Source: Clostridia bacterium
Lineage (GTDB): Bacteria; Bacillota; Clostridia; Oscillospirales; CAG-272
Direction of reading: 5' to 3'
Length of the DNA: 58,178 nt
Assembly (NCBI GenBank): GCA_017399145.1
Contig: JAFQEG010000012.1
Coordinates: forward strand, 1-58,178
Positions 8,056 through 16,630 of the stretch are shown here, piece after piece. The position numbers and the translations under genes are program-made. Numbering within the stretch: the stretch's first letter is position 1; each line of letters opens with the position of its first letter. A model generated the notes under the pieces. That model was not told the DNA's origin. It did not search any database and was given only the letters and a program-made list of their open reading frames with translations.

Positions 8056-8703
8056 ATGATACTCCAAGGCAAAAAATTCAACTTTTTAGGTGACAGCATT
8101 ACAGAAGGTCACGGCACAAGCGATTGGGCAACTAAGCCATACCACCAACAGTTAAAGGCTAACGCAGGGTTAGCTGAGGCTAGAAACTATGGTATCGGTG
8201 GCACAAAAATTGCAAGACTTCAAACAGTAACCGACCACCCCTTTGACCAAGACTTTAACCTTCGTGCGCCTACAATGGATAAGGACGCAGACGGCGTAGT
8301 AGTTTTCGGTGGCACAAACGACTTTGGACACAGGACAATTCCGCTAGGCACCTTTGAGGACAGAGACGTGCATACATTCTATGGTGGACTTCATACCCTT
8401 TGTCTATATTTGATTAAGGAATACGTTGGCAAAACTATCGTATTTATGACACCTATTCATAGATTAGAGGAAAAAGCGGATCCAAACAATGAAGTTTCAA
8501 GACCTCTTATCTGCTTTATTAAGGCTATAAGAGAGGTTTGTGAGTATTACTCAATTCCTGTACTTGACTTGTATAAGGAAAGTGGAATGCACGGCAACAT
8601 TTGGGCATGGTGCGAAAAGTATATGTCTGACGGACTTCATCCAAACGACCTAGGTCACGAAATAATTGCAAGCAAGCTTCAAAAATTCTTGGAGAGACTA
8701 TAA
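8056..8703 (+). CDS. SGNH/GDSL hydrolase, copy 1
   Basis: A 215-aa SGNH-fold esterase. Block I FLGDSITEG contains the nucleophile S14, GIGGT supplies the block II Gly, GGTNDFG is block III (Asn), and DGLHPNDLGH is block V with the Asp-His pair. It lacks a signal peptide, so it is intracellular; likely activities are deacetylation of sugars or acyl-ester hydrolysis. GAGGTAAG lies upstream of ATG 8056. The stop overlaps the start of copy 2 by 1 nt (TAATG). Confidence 0.9.
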   Translation: MILQGKKFNFLGDSITEGHGTSDWATKPYHQQLKANAGLAEARNYGIGGTKIARLQTVTDHPFDQDFNLRAPTMDKDADGVVVFGGTNDFGHRTIPLGTFEDRDVHTFYGGLHTLCLYLIKEYVGKTIVFMTPIHRLEEKADPNNEVSRPLICFIKAIREVCEYYSIPVLDLYKESGMHGNIWAWCEKYMSDGLHPNDLGHEIIASKLQKFLERL

Positions 8704-9347
8704 TGGAGTTAAAAAATAAGAAGTTTATATTTTTAGGTGACTCCATAACCGAGGGTGTTGGCACAGTGCCATTTCATCAGCAATTAAAGGAAATGGTAGG
8801 CTTGAAAGAGGCTATCAACTATGGTATCGGTGGTACACGTATTGCAAGACAAAGCGAAATGAAGGACCCTATCCGTGACAACGACTTTAATATGCGAGTT
8901 GACGCACTTGACAATGATATTGACGGTATAGTTGTAATGGGTGGCACAAACGATTACGGAAACGGTCAAGCACCACTCGGCACCTTTGAGGATAGACACG
9001 TATTTACCTTTTATGGCGCACTACATACTCTTTGCGTAAACCTAATTAGAAAATACGTTGATAAAACAATTGTATTTATGACCCCGCTACATAGGCATAA
9101 CGAATTTGGAGAGGGCACCTGGAAGCCCGAGGGCGTTGTGCAACACCCCCTTAGCGACTACGCACAAGCCGTACGCGAGGTTTGCGAGCATTATTCAATC
9201 CCTGTCCTTGACTTGTATAAGGAAGGCAGAATCCACGGCAACAATTGGGACTGGTGTAGAGAATATATGCCCGACGGACTCCACCCCAACGAAAAGGGCC
9301 ACGCAATAATAGCCGATAAGCTAAAAAAATTCCTAGAAAGCCTATAA
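8703..9347 (+). CDS. SGNH/GDSL hydrolase, copy 2
   Basis: A 214-aa paralogue of the preceding gene with the same block order: FLGDSITEG (S14), GIGGT, GGTNDYG and DGLHPNEKGH. The two proteins share long identical stretches (for example LGTFEDR, YSIPVLDLYKE, DGLHPN), so they arose by tandem duplication and have since diverged, mainly in loops between blocks I and III. Translation is coupled to copy 1 through the TAATG overlap, suggesting equal amounts and perhaps a heteromer or complementary substrates. A terminator follows directly. Confidence 0.9.
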   Translation: MELKNKKFIFLGDSITEGVGTVPFHQQLKEMVGLKEAINYGIGGTRIARQSEMKDPIRDNDFNMRVDALDNDIDGIVVMGGTNDYGNGQAPLGTFEDRHVFTFYGALHTLCVNLIRKYVDKTIVFMTPLHRHNEFGEGTWKPEGVVQHPLSDYAQAVREVCEHYSIPVLDLYKEGRIHGNNWDWCREYMPDGLHPNEKGHAIIADKLKKFLESL

Positions 9348-9350
9348 TAC

Positions 9351-9383
9351 AAAAACGCACTTCAACCGAAGTGCGTTTTCTAT
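9351..9383 (+). terminator. terminator of the esterase operon
   Basis: A 12-bp stem AAAACGCACTTC/GAAGTGCGTTTT with loop AACC and a following T-rich stretch, beginning 5 nt after the copy-2 stop. Confidence 0.85.
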
Positions 9384-9391
9384 TTAAAAAT

Positions 9392-9678
9392 ATTACCCAT
9401 TGCAGTTTATTGCAACGGGTAATAGAACATCAATCTACTTACTCTAATTTAAGAGTTGAAAACAACTGACTTTAAAAGATTTACCAAACAATCAAATCTA
9501 AATCAAGGCATAAGCCTTGTATATCACCAATTCCACAGGAATTGCATATCACCAACACAGAGTGTTGTATATCATCAAGTCGCAGAGAAATATAGCCTTC
9601 GGCAATGATATACACGCCAAAGCGTGATGATATACACCACACTTCGTGTGGCGATGATATACCAAGCCTGCGACTTGG
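9392..9678. repeat. array of short hairpins with TATATCAYC/GATGATATA linkers
   Basis: No gene is visible here. The stretch is a string of short perfect inverted repeats: 9392-9423, 9441-9456, 9504-9519, 9528-9544, 9553-9567, 9595-9603, 9613-9626, 9637-9651 and 9662-9678. In the right part the hairpins are separated by a linker reading ATATCACC, ATATCACC and TATATCATC on the left and its complement GATGATATA on the right. The linker orientation therefore flips near 9590. An outer pair, AAGTCGCAG (9577-9585) with CTGCGACTT (9668-9676), encloses the right half. It probably belongs to a dispersed palindromic repeat (MITE/REP-like) family. Confidence 0.7.
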
Positions 9679-9687
9679 ATAAAAAAG

Positions 9688-9718
9688 AAAAGCCGACTTT
9701 TTAGTCGGCTTTCTTTTT
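9688..9718. terminator. terminator abutting attL (ancestral tRNA operon terminator)
   Basis: Stem AGCCGACT/AGTCGGCT (9691-9698 with 9703-9710) flanked by A- and T-runs on both sides. It lies immediately next to the left attachment core. Without the prophage it would sit just downstream of tRNA-His on the minus strand, so it was probably the tRNA operon terminator before integration. Confidence 0.8.
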
Positions 9719-9719
9719 A

Positions 9720-9738
9720 TGGGGTGGATGATGAGATT
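9720..9738. other. attL core (left attachment site)
   Basis: TGGGGTGGATGATGAGATT is identical to positions 44152-44170, which form the CCA end, acceptor stem 3' strand and T-arm edge of tRNA-His (minus strand). The next base differs (T versus C). Confidence 0.9.
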
Positions 9739-9839
9739 TGAAAGATATAATAAAACAGGGGTAAAGTGGGGGCGAAAAGTAAGAAAAAAGGCAAAAATTA
9801 TTGAAAAAAACGATAAAAAAGGATGGGAAAATAAATTTC

Positions 9840-9861
9840 TGTACCTAAAAATGTACCTAAA
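9840..9861 (+). promoter_or_regulatory. paired arm-type integrase sites (attL side)
   Basis: TGTACCTAA occurs at 9840-9848 and again at 9852-9860 as direct repeats 12 nt apart, about 100 nt inside the left core. Related repeats TGCACCTAA and TGTACCTAA lie at 44063-44071 and 44074-44082 near the right core. This is the arrangement expected of integrase arm-binding sites. Confidence 0.6.
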
Positions 9862-9881
9862 TTTGTGTGGAAAATTGAATG

Positions 9882-9931
9882 AAAACAGGCTTTTTTTGAG
9901 GTGCTTAAGCGCCTTGAAATAAGCCTGTTTT
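9882..9931. terminator. large hairpin between attL and the late operon
   Basis: AAAACAGGCTT (9882-9892) pairs with AAGCCTGTTTT (9921-9931) around an inner near-palindrome AGGTGCTTAAGCGCCT. The T-rich right end makes it terminator-like. In the excised circle it would lie between the integrase gene and the late genes and could block read-through. An operator role is possible. Confidence 0.5.
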
Positions 9932-9995
9932 TCGTGGGGAAAAGCGATTGTGGGTAAATTGCAGATAAGTTGTAGATTTATTGCAGATTGGTTTG

Positions 9996-10004
9996 TGCTA
10001 TGAT
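9996..10004 (+). promoter_or_regulatory. possible late-operon promoter (extended -10)
   Basis: TGCTATGAT resembles an extended -10 (TGnTATnnT), 42 nt before the first terminase gene, but no -35 matches consensus at a proper distance. A promoter needing a phage activator, such as the sigma-like protein at 33961-34353, would look like this. Confidence 0.35.
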
Positions 10005-10046
10005 TTTAATAGGAGCACAAAAACACTTTAGAAAGGGGGCTTAGAG

Positions 10047-10529
10047 ATGCAGGGAGCAAAGACAGATGATGCGATAAAAGAAAAGGCAAGGGCATTGCTT
10101 GCGAGTGGTGAGAGTGTTAATTCTGTGCATGATAAGACAGGAATACCGTTATCGACGTTATACACGTGGCAAAAGAAGGACTTTTCTAAGGATGATGAGT
10201 TTGTAAAACTTCGTAACGAAAATAAAGAGAAGGTTATCAAGAAGGCTTGGTCGCATATTGATAAGGCAATGAGTGTGATAGGCTCCAAGCTTCAACGTGC
10301 GATTAAGCACGAGAAAAACCTTGAGTCCTTGCTTAAAAAGATTGAGGACAGCGACGAGCTAACCGATTGGCAGCTTAGAGAGCTAACAAGCAAGGTTACT
10401 CTTGCTAACAGTGTAAGCTTAGGTGATGCAGTTCGTACAGTCGGTGTTTTAGTTGACAAGATAAACCTAATGTCCGGAGAGGCAACGCAAAACGTATTCG
10501 TTTCGGGTGCAAAATTTGAGGATTTATAA
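10047..10529 (+). CDS. terminase small subunit
   Basis: A 160-aa protein with an N-terminal helix-turn-helix (about residues 18-45, SVNSVHDKTGIPLSTLYTWQ) followed by a helical oligomerisation region. It lies directly before the large terminase gene, with a TAATG overlap. Small terminase recognises the phage packaging site and delivers DNA to the large subunit. AGGGGG precedes ATG 10047. The family is inferred from fold type and position rather than a specific motif. Confidence 0.75.
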   Translation: MQGAKTDDAIKEKARALLASGESVNSVHDKTGIPLSTLYTWQKKDFSKDDEFVKLRNENKEKVIKKAWSHIDKAMSVIGSKLQRAIKHEKNLESLLKKIEDSDELTDWQLRELTSKVTLANSVSLGDAVRTVGVLVDKINLMSGEATQNVFVSGAKFEDL

Positions 10530-12310
10530 TGCTAAGGCTTAAGGATTTGGTGGAAAAACGAAAGAAAAGATGGGAAGAATTGCACAGTATCGAGCACGAC
10601 ACTGCGCTAGTAAATGCAATTGCAGACAAAATTCTTGACTCAAAGGAGCTTCGAGAGGAGATAAGAGAAAAGCCCTGGCTTTTAATCGAGTGCTGCTTTA
10701 GCCTGGTTGACAAGAAAAAGAGAAATGTCCCATTCTTTTTTAACAAGGTGCAAAGAGATTTTATTGAAAAGCTAGAGCAATATGGCAGAAAAAAGCCTTT
10801 TTTTGTGCTTAAGGGCAGACAACAGGGCTTTACAACAATTATTACTGCAATACAACTGGCGTTTGCAATTGTAAGACGCAACTTTTCAGGCTTTACGTTG
10901 GCAGACAGAGACGACAACACAAAGACTATATTCATTGACAAGGCAAAGGTAATGTACAACGCATTGCCCGAGAGACTAAAGCCACATGAAAAGCTAAACT
11001 CTGTCAATGAGTTGTTTTTTGATAAGCTTAACTCTTCTTGGCGTGTTACATCGGCATCTGCAAACGTTGGACGAAGCAGAACACTGTCCTTTATTCACTA
11101 CTCAGAAATAGCATTTTTTAGGTGTGATTTAAGCGATTTGCAGAAGTCAATACAAGAGGCAGCAATTGAGGATGCACTTTGTATTTACGAGACAACGGCA
11201 AACGGCTTTAACGAGGCTAAGGAGCTTTGGGACAGCGAAAGCTGTGTCAATTTGTTTTACGAGTGGTGGCAAAGCGAGGAATACAGCTGTACTGAATACG
11301 AGTATTTGGACGTAGCAGACGAGTGGCTTTCCAAACGGCTTGCTGTTTTAGAAAAAAAGGGCTTGTCAAGAGAGCAATTAGCCTGGTATGCAAAGAAATA
11401 CAAGTCCTACATTGACAAAACTGCAATAAGGCAAGAGTATCCTTGCACTCCTGAGGAAGCATTTGTGTCATCGGGTGATTGTATATTTGACAAGGATGCT
11501 ATATCTAACTACTTAAGCACGTTTGACGTCAAGTCTAAGCTTGGCTACTTTGAATACAAGGAAGTAGTTAAGGAAATTAAAAACGAAACAGGAATATTAG
11601 GATACACAACGGAAATAAAGGATATTTCCTTCAAAGAGGACAAAAACGGCTATATATCCATCGTTGAGGGACCATACGTCGAAAAGAAGGGTGGGACTAA
11701 GATGGTTAAACCTTACGTTATTGGTGCAGATACAGCTGGTGCCGGACTTGACTACTTTACTGCAAAGGTCCTTGACAATACCACAGGACGTTGTGTTGCT
11801 ACTCTTCATAAGCAGAGGATTGACGAGGATTTGTTTGCCAAGCAGATATATTGCTTAGGCAAATACTACAATGACGCACTTGTGGCAGTAGAAACAAACT
11901 ATTCCAGGCATCCGGTAAGAGTGCTAAGAGAGCTTGGCTATTCTAATTTGTATGTCGCAAAGAAGATAGGCACGGCAATGGATACACCGGAGAATTATTA
12001 CGGCTTTGTTACCTCGTCAATAACAAGACCGATTATTATATCAAATTTAGTGTCTGTAATGCGTGAGGACATAACCCTTGAAACAGACAGACAAACTCTT
12101 AAGGAAATGACAACCTTTATTAAGAGGGCAGATGGCAGAAGAGCTGCAGCTGCAGATGGTACACACGACGACTTGGTTATGGCAAGCGCGATAGCGCATT
12201 TTATCGGAATTGACTACGAGCACCAAATTAAGACTATTGATGAAGGCTTTGACGTGCTGGCTCAATTCTATAATGACACAGATACAGGAAATTCTTATGT
12301 TGAATGGTAA
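10529..12310 (+). CDS. terminase large subunit (packaging ATPase/nuclease)
   Basis: A 593-aa packaging motor. The ATPase domain has the Walker A-like GRQQGFTT (96-103) and Walker B FIHYSEIAFF (188-197, catalytic E193). The C-terminal RNase H-like nuclease has its first acidic residue D401 in IGADTAGAG, a second conserved acidic segment VAVETNYSRHP, and D547/D548 in THDDLVMA. It cuts the concatemer and pumps DNA through the portal. Start and stop fit tight coupling with the small subunit gene and the 59-aa gene that follows. Confidence 0.93.
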   Translation: MLRLKDLVEKRKKRWEELHSIEHDTALVNAIADKILDSKELREEIREKPWLLIECCFSLVDKKKRNVPFFFNKVQRDFIEKLEQYGRKKPFFVLKGRQQGFTTIITAIQLAFAIVRRNFSGFTLADRDDNTKTIFIDKAKVMYNALPERLKPHEKLNSVNELFFDKLNSSWRVTSASANVGRSRTLSFIHYSEIAFFRCDLSDLQKSIQEAAIEDALCIYETTANGFNEAKELWDSESCVNLFYEWWQSEEYSCTEYEYLDVADEWLSKRLAVLEKKGLSREQLAWYAKKYKSYIDKTAIRQEYPCTPEEAFVSSGDCIFDKDAISNYLSTFDVKSKLGYFEYKEVVKEIKNETGILGYTTEIKDISFKEDKNGYISIVEGPYVEKKGGTKMVKPYVIGADTAGAGLDYFTAKVLDNTTGRCVATLHKQRIDEDLFAKQIYCLGKYYNDALVAVETNYSRHPVRVLRELGYSNLYVAKKIGTAMDTPENYYGFVTSSITRPIIISNLVSVMREDITLETDRQTLKEMTTFIKRADGRRAAAADGTHDDLVMASAIAHFIGIDYEHQIKTIDEGFDVLAQFYNDTDTGNSYVEW

Positions 12311-12319
12311 GGAGCAAAT

Positions 12320-12499
12320 ATGTTTGGAAAAAAGAAAATAGAAGCATTGGGAAAAAGAATTATGGAGCTTGAACAAAAGGTAAAAGCTCTTGAGACTTCG
12401 CAAAACGCGCAAGGAAGCACCGACGGAAAGGAAGGCGTTACCTACGGACAAGTGATAGACGAATGGTTTAATGGGCAGGAAGGGGGCGCTAAGCAGTGA
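12320..12499 (+). CDS. 59-aa coiled-coil protein between terminase and portal
   Basis: ATG 12320 follows AAGGAGCAAAT and the frame ends at TGA 12497-12499, which overlaps the GTG start of the portal gene (GTGA). The peptide starts MFGKKKIEALGKRIMELEQK and has one short predicted coiled coil plus a C-terminal segment YGQVIDEWFNG. No family is recognised. Position suggests a structural or packaging accessory protein. Confidence 0.7.
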   Translation: MFGKKKIEALGKRIMELEQKVKALETSQNAQGSTDGKEGVTYGQVIDEWFNGQEGGAKQ

Positions 12500-14451
12500 A
12501 GGATAACAGCGAAAATATAACCAATCTATGGAAGCTATATCGCAAGGGAATTGACTACCAAAATTCAATAGGATTAAGGACACAAATACCTAAATTTGTT
12601 AAATTTTTTGAAGGTAAGCAATGGCCTGATGCAACAAAGAATACTAAAAATCTACCAAGACCGGTGGTTAATATAGTTAAGCTAATATGTAGAATTAAAA
12701 AGGCAGCGCTTCTGTCAACACCTGTAAGGCTTGTGTATAAGAGTGATAGTGCGACTGCAGACGTTAAAGCCTTTAATCACTTTGCAGAGTACATACAAAA
12801 GGAAATGAAGCTGGACCAGCTTGACAAGGATTCTGTTGATGATAGCGTAAAGAAGGGCTCTTTCTTCCAGCATTTCTACTGGGATGCGCAGGCGAGAGGT
12901 AAGAAGGGTAAGGTTAGTGGTGCACTAAGAGGTGAACTAATTGACCCACTTAACATATTTTTCGAAAACCCTTGTTGCCTAGACGAGCAGAAGCAGGGAT
13001 GGATAATCATAGTATCGCGTGAAAACGTAGACTCTGTCCGTGCAATGGCTGATAAATCGGTAAATCTTGAGGAAATAGTTTCCGATTCAAGAGAAAATAA
13101 TGCTTACAACTCGGTGGAGCAGGACGAGGACAAGCTTTGTACTGTTATAACGAGGTATTTTAGGAAGGACGGCAAGGTATATTGCGAGAAGGCAACCAAA
13201 AGCGTTGTTATTAATGAGCCTTTTTCGATAATTCCTAACGTTGAGCAAGCAAAAAAGGAGCTTGGTTATATCGAGGATGCACCCAACAACGCACTTCCGG
13301 ACAACATAGAGGAAATTGACAAGGGTGAGGGTGAGGAATACGAGCTTTATCCTATCGTTGCAGGCTACTATGAGAAGCGTGAGCAGTGTATTTACGGCCT
13401 GTCTGAGGTTGAGGGCTTAATACCAAACCAAACGGCAATAAACTTTAATATTGCAATGAGCTTGCTTAATGCCCAGGAGATGGCTTGGGGCAAATATATT
13501 GCTTTGCCAAATGCTCTTAAGGGGCAAAAGATAAACAACGAGCCAGGGCAGGTGCTTATTGATTATACAGGCACAGGACAGGGCATTAAAAAGCTATCAG
13601 AGCAAGCACTTCATAGTACACCTGCAGAGCTATCCAATACTATAATAGCTATGACGAGAAGCGTAACCGGTGCAACCGAGGTAATGAATGGAGAAAGCAT
13701 CGGCTCTAACATGTCAGGTGCAGCAATTGCACAGCTTCAAGCACAGGCGCAAACTCCTATTGAGGAGCTTAGAGACACGTTTTGGTTAGCAAAGCAAAAG
13801 CAAGGCTTAGTATTGGCGCAGTTTTACAAGCATTTTTACTACAAGAAGGACTATATCTACACCGAAAAGGTCAAGGATGGCGAAGAGCAAAAGGCTGACG
13901 TGTTTAGCTCAAACCGATTTAAGGACCTAGACTTTAGTGTAGTTGTTGAGGCAACCCTTGGTACAAGGTCCTCCCTTGCATCGGATATAAGCTTACTAGA
14001 TGCGTGCTTGAGAAACGGAAGCATTTCGATAGAAACGTATATTCAGGCTTATCCTGAGCAAGCGATAGGTAATAAAAGTGAGCTAATTGAGATACTTAAA
14101 GCCGGCAGAAACAACAGAGAGGCACAGTTGAGCGCACAAATTCAAGAATTGCAGGGACAAATTGCAGAATACCAAAAGACATTTAGCACAATTAGTGAAA
14201 CGGTCAATAAGGTCTCCTCAATTATAAGCGAGAATACAAGGCTTAAGGAGCAGAACATAGAGCTTGCAAGTGGAAATATTGAGCTGCTTAAGACCATAGA
14301 GAAGATGCGAAACGAGGGAGAGGCTAAGATAAGCAAAGCCAATGAGATAATGCTAAGGCTCCACAAGGATGCACAGGAGCTTGCAGAGGGCTATCTAAGG
14401 AATCAAGGGCAGGGGGACAACCCACCTATTGATATTGAAGGGGAAGAGTAA
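12496..14451 (+). CDS. portal protein (P22-like)
   Basis: A 651-aa protein directly downstream of the terminase. The N-terminal region (YRKGIDYQNSIG ... FFEGKQWPD ... PRPVVNIVKLICRIKKAALL) and the size fit portals of P22-type short-tailed phages. The last ~110 residues are a long coiled coil (about 545-635), as in the barrel extension of such portals. It forms the 12-subunit DNA gate and the base for head assembly. It starts at GTG 12496 with GGAAGGGGG upstream, 4-nt overlap with the previous gene. Confidence 0.85.
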   Translation: MKDNSENITNLWKLYRKGIDYQNSIGLRTQIPKFVKFFEGKQWPDATKNTKNLPRPVVNIVKLICRIKKAALLSTPVRLVYKSDSATADVKAFNHFAEYIQKEMKLDQLDKDSVDDSVKKGSFFQHFYWDAQARGKKGKVSGALRGELIDPLNIFFENPCCLDEQKQGWIIIVSRENVDSVRAMADKSVNLEEIVSDSRENNAYNSVEQDEDKLCTVITRYFRKDGKVYCEKATKSVVINEPFSIIPNVEQAKKELGYIEDAPNNALPDNIEEIDKGEGEEYELYPIVAGYYEKREQCIYGLSEVEGLIPNQTAINFNIAMSLLNAQEMAWGKYIALPNALKGQKINNEPGQVLIDYTGTGQGIKKLSEQALHSTPAELSNTIIAMTRSVTGATEVMNGESIGSNMSGAAIAQLQAQAQTPIEELRDTFWLAKQKQGLVLAQFYKHFYYKKDYIYTEKVKDGEEQKADVFSSNRFKDLDFSVVVEATLGTRSSLASDISLLDACLRNGSISIETYIQAYPEQAIGNKSELIEILKAGRNNREAQLSAQIQELQGQIAEYQKTFSTISETVNKVSSIISENTRLKEQNIELASGNIELLKTIEKMRNEGEAKISKANEIMLRLHKDAQELAEGYLRNQGQGDNPPIDIEGEE

Positions 14452-14541
14452 ATTCCCAAGCGTTTAAGAATTTGAGCCTAAGGGCACAAAGATATATCGC
14501 AGGAACGCAGTAAAATCCAAAATTTAGAAAGGTTTTTTGAA

Positions 14542-15357
14542 ATGGAAAACGAAATCAAAGACAATGCCGAAGTAACAAAAGATGCCAACAATAATCCTGC
14601 AGAGGTAAGCGCTGACGCAAGTGCAGGAAACGCAGGGCAAGCAGGCTCCTCGGCTCCTGCTAAAAATAGCGAAAATAAAGAGGTTGAGCTTAAAGGTCAA
14701 AAGCCTCAACAGGACAGTGCAACAAATAAAGCCTTCCAAAACATGCGCAAGGAGCACGAAAGGGCTCTAAAAGAGGCGCAACGACAGGAAAGGCTTAAAA
14801 CAATCAAGGAAATGCACCCCACTAACCCTTACAATAATAAGCCTATCGAGGACGAGTACGACGTCCAGGAATTTCTTTTGATGCGAAGAATTGAGCAAGA
14901 GGGTGGAGACCCACTCAATGATTATTCTGCTTATCTCAAGAAAGAAAATAAGTCAAGACAGGCAGAGCAAAAAAGCGCAGAGGAGCAGAAAAGAGCAAAT
15001 GACGAAAAGGTAACAAACGACCTTGCAGATTTTGCGCAAAAATATGCTGACGTAGACGTCAAAGAGCTACTTGCAGACGAGACGTTTCGTGCCTTTGCAG
15101 ATGGAAAGCTTGAAACAAGGTCTTTAAGTGAGGTGTACGAGCAATTTTTGCCAATCAAAAATATGATTGACGAAAAAAGAAAAAGGATAGAGCAAGAGGC
15201 TACAGATTTGGCGAACAAAAAGGCGTCGCCCGGGTCCTTATCCAGCCCACAGCCAAATGCAGAAGAGTTCTTCACAAAGGAGCAGGTGCTTAAAATGTCA
15301 GCTGACGATATAAAGAAGAACTTCGACAAAATAAGAAAGAGCCAAGAGAGGTGGTAA
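14542..15357 (+). CDS. capsid scaffolding-like protein
   Basis: A 271-aa protein rich in Lys, Glu, Gln and Ala. It has a disordered N terminus (~60 residues), a helical coiled-coil middle and a final amphipathic helix (DIKKNFDKIRKSQERW). Composition and position between portal and major capsid gene are typical of scaffolding proteins, which direct coat assembly and then leave. The 90 nt before it show no ORF. Its 3' end lies in a 52-bp segment that is repeated 72 bp downstream. Confidence 0.7.
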   Translation: MENEIKDNAEVTKDANNNPAEVSADASAGNAGQAGSSAPAKNSENKEVELKGQKPQQDSATNKAFQNMRKEHERALKEAQRQERLKTIKEMHPTNPYNNKPIEDEYDVQEFLLMRRIEQEGGDPLNDYSAYLKKENKSRQAEQKSAEEQKRANDEKVTNDLADFAQKYADVDVKELLADETFRAFADGKLETRSLSEVYEQFLPIKNMIDEKRKRIEQEATDLANKKASPGSLSSPQPNAEEFFTKEQVLKMSADDIKKNFDKIRKSQERW

Positions 15358-15431
15358 GTATGGTAAACGAAGTTTCCTCAATTACAAGAGAAAATCGACA
15401 AAATGAGAAAGAGCCAAGCGAGGAGGTAAAA

Positions 15432-15722
15432 ATGGCAAACGAAATTACATTAAAAGAAACAGCAGACAAAATGACAGACCCCAATTACAAAACAAGGTTT
15501 AAAGCCGAGTATTTTCAACTGAAAATTAGGCTTGCAAAGCTAAGAGAGTTTAATACAAAAATCAAAGCATCAAAGTTGAGTAATGGAGAGGTTGAAATGC
15601 CAATTCACGATTGCCCTGACGAATTACTCGTGGAGCAAGAAAAAGTAATGACACACTACTTGCGAATCCTTGAAATAAGGGCAAAAATAGAGGGTGTAGA
15701 TTTAAGCGCCCTTGACGACTAA
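15432..15722 (+). CDS. small helical-hairpin phage protein (possible Acb2/Tad1-hairpin family)
   Basis: A 96-aa protein from ATG 15432, which has the strong site GCGAGGAGG; an in-frame ATG at 15360 would add 24 residues encoded by a duplicated segment. Two long helices are predicted (RFKAEYFQLKIRLAKLREF and LLVEQEKVMTHYLRILEIR) joined by a short turn. The pattern of a charged helix ending in KLxxF, a short link, LLxxQxxxMxxYxxILExR, resembles the small phage proteins of the Acb2/Tad1-hairpin (crAss001_48-related) group, some of which sequester cyclic-nucleotide immune signals. This match is by eye and unproven. It sits between scaffold and capsid. Confidence 0.55.
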   Translation: MANEITLKETADKMTDPNYKTRFKAEYFQLKIRLAKLREFNTKIKASKLSNGEVEMPIHDCPDELLVEQEKVMTHYLRILEIRAKIEGVDLSALDD

Positions 15723-15748
15723 AAAAATTAACTATAAGGAGAATTATT

Positions 15749-16591
15749 ATGGCATATACAAATTTTATCCCATCAGTATGGGCAGAATCAATTAACAGAG
15801 AACTAGAGAGAGCTTGTGTGTTTGTAGAGGACTGTAACCGTCAATACGAGGGTGCAGTATCAAAGAAGGGTGATAGCGTACATATCCTTGGTATTGGCAA
15901 GCCTACAATCAAGAAGCTAGAGCGCACTAACGCAAGTGGCAATATAGACGAGGCAGAAGAGGTTGAGGACAACTCCGTTATTCTTAACATTGAGCAAATT
16001 CGCTACTTTAACTACAAGGTAGGCGATATCGACAAGGCACAAGCAGTAGGTGGCTTGATGGATGCACTAAGTGCAGAAACCTCTGAGGGCTTGGCAAACG
16101 AAATGGACAAATACATTGCAGACTTTGCAACCGATTCGGGTGTTACTAAGCTAAATTCAGCTGCACTTGTTGCAACAAAGGAAAATGTTCTAGATATCCT
16201 TGACGACGCAATCGAAAAGCTACAGGAAAACGACGTTAACTTTGCATCCGGTGTTATTGTAACCGTATCCCCTCGCTTCTATAAGCTATTTAAGCAGGCT
16301 TACATCGACAAGAATACCGACAACACAGGCGACCTCAAGAATGGTAAGGTTGCTATGTATGGTAACGTAACAATTAAGCTTTCTAACAACGTTTGCAAAA
16401 CCGAGGACGGCACCGTTGACAACATTATGATTAGAACAAAGCGAGCTATTGCCTTTGTAAATCCTTTGACTCACACAGAGGCATACAGACCTGAGAAGTC
16501 CTTTGCTGATGCAGTAAAGGGTTATGTACTCTTTGACGGTAAGGTAGTAAGACCAAAGGAAATTATCAATATCAATGTAAAATACGCTTAA
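15749..16591 (+). CDS. major capsid protein
   Basis: A 280-aa protein starting MAYTNFIPSVWAESINRELE, with YEGAVSKKGDSVHILGIG, an FNYKVGDIDKAQA stretch and a central helix of Asp/Glu/Lys-rich residues. The arrangement matches the compact coat proteins of Firmicutes phages with P22-type portals. It has a strong ribosome binding site (AAGGAG) and follows the scaffold gene. A terminator-like hairpin follows, which would set a high capsid-to-tail ratio. Confidence 0.88.
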   Translation: MAYTNFIPSVWAESINRELERACVFVEDCNRQYEGAVSKKGDSVHILGIGKPTIKKLERTNASGNIDEAEEVEDNSVILNIEQIRYFNYKVGDIDKAQAVGGLMDALSAETSEGLANEMDKYIADFATDSGVTKLNSAALVATKENVLDILDDAIEKLQENDVNFASGVIVTVSPRFYKLFKQAYIDKNTDNTGDLKNGKVAMYGNVTIKLSNNVCKTEDGTVDNIMIRTKRAIAFVNPLTHTEAYRPEKSFADAVKGYVLFDGKVVRPKEIININVKYA

Positions 16592-16630
16592 TTATACGCC
16601 TTTGCTATAATTAGCATAAAAATCTAAAGA

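Noticed and set aside
9719-9922. 67-codon ORF at the attL edge
   Set aside because: It starts inside the attachment core, is very Lys-rich and crosses the arm-site repeats; no ribosome binding site.
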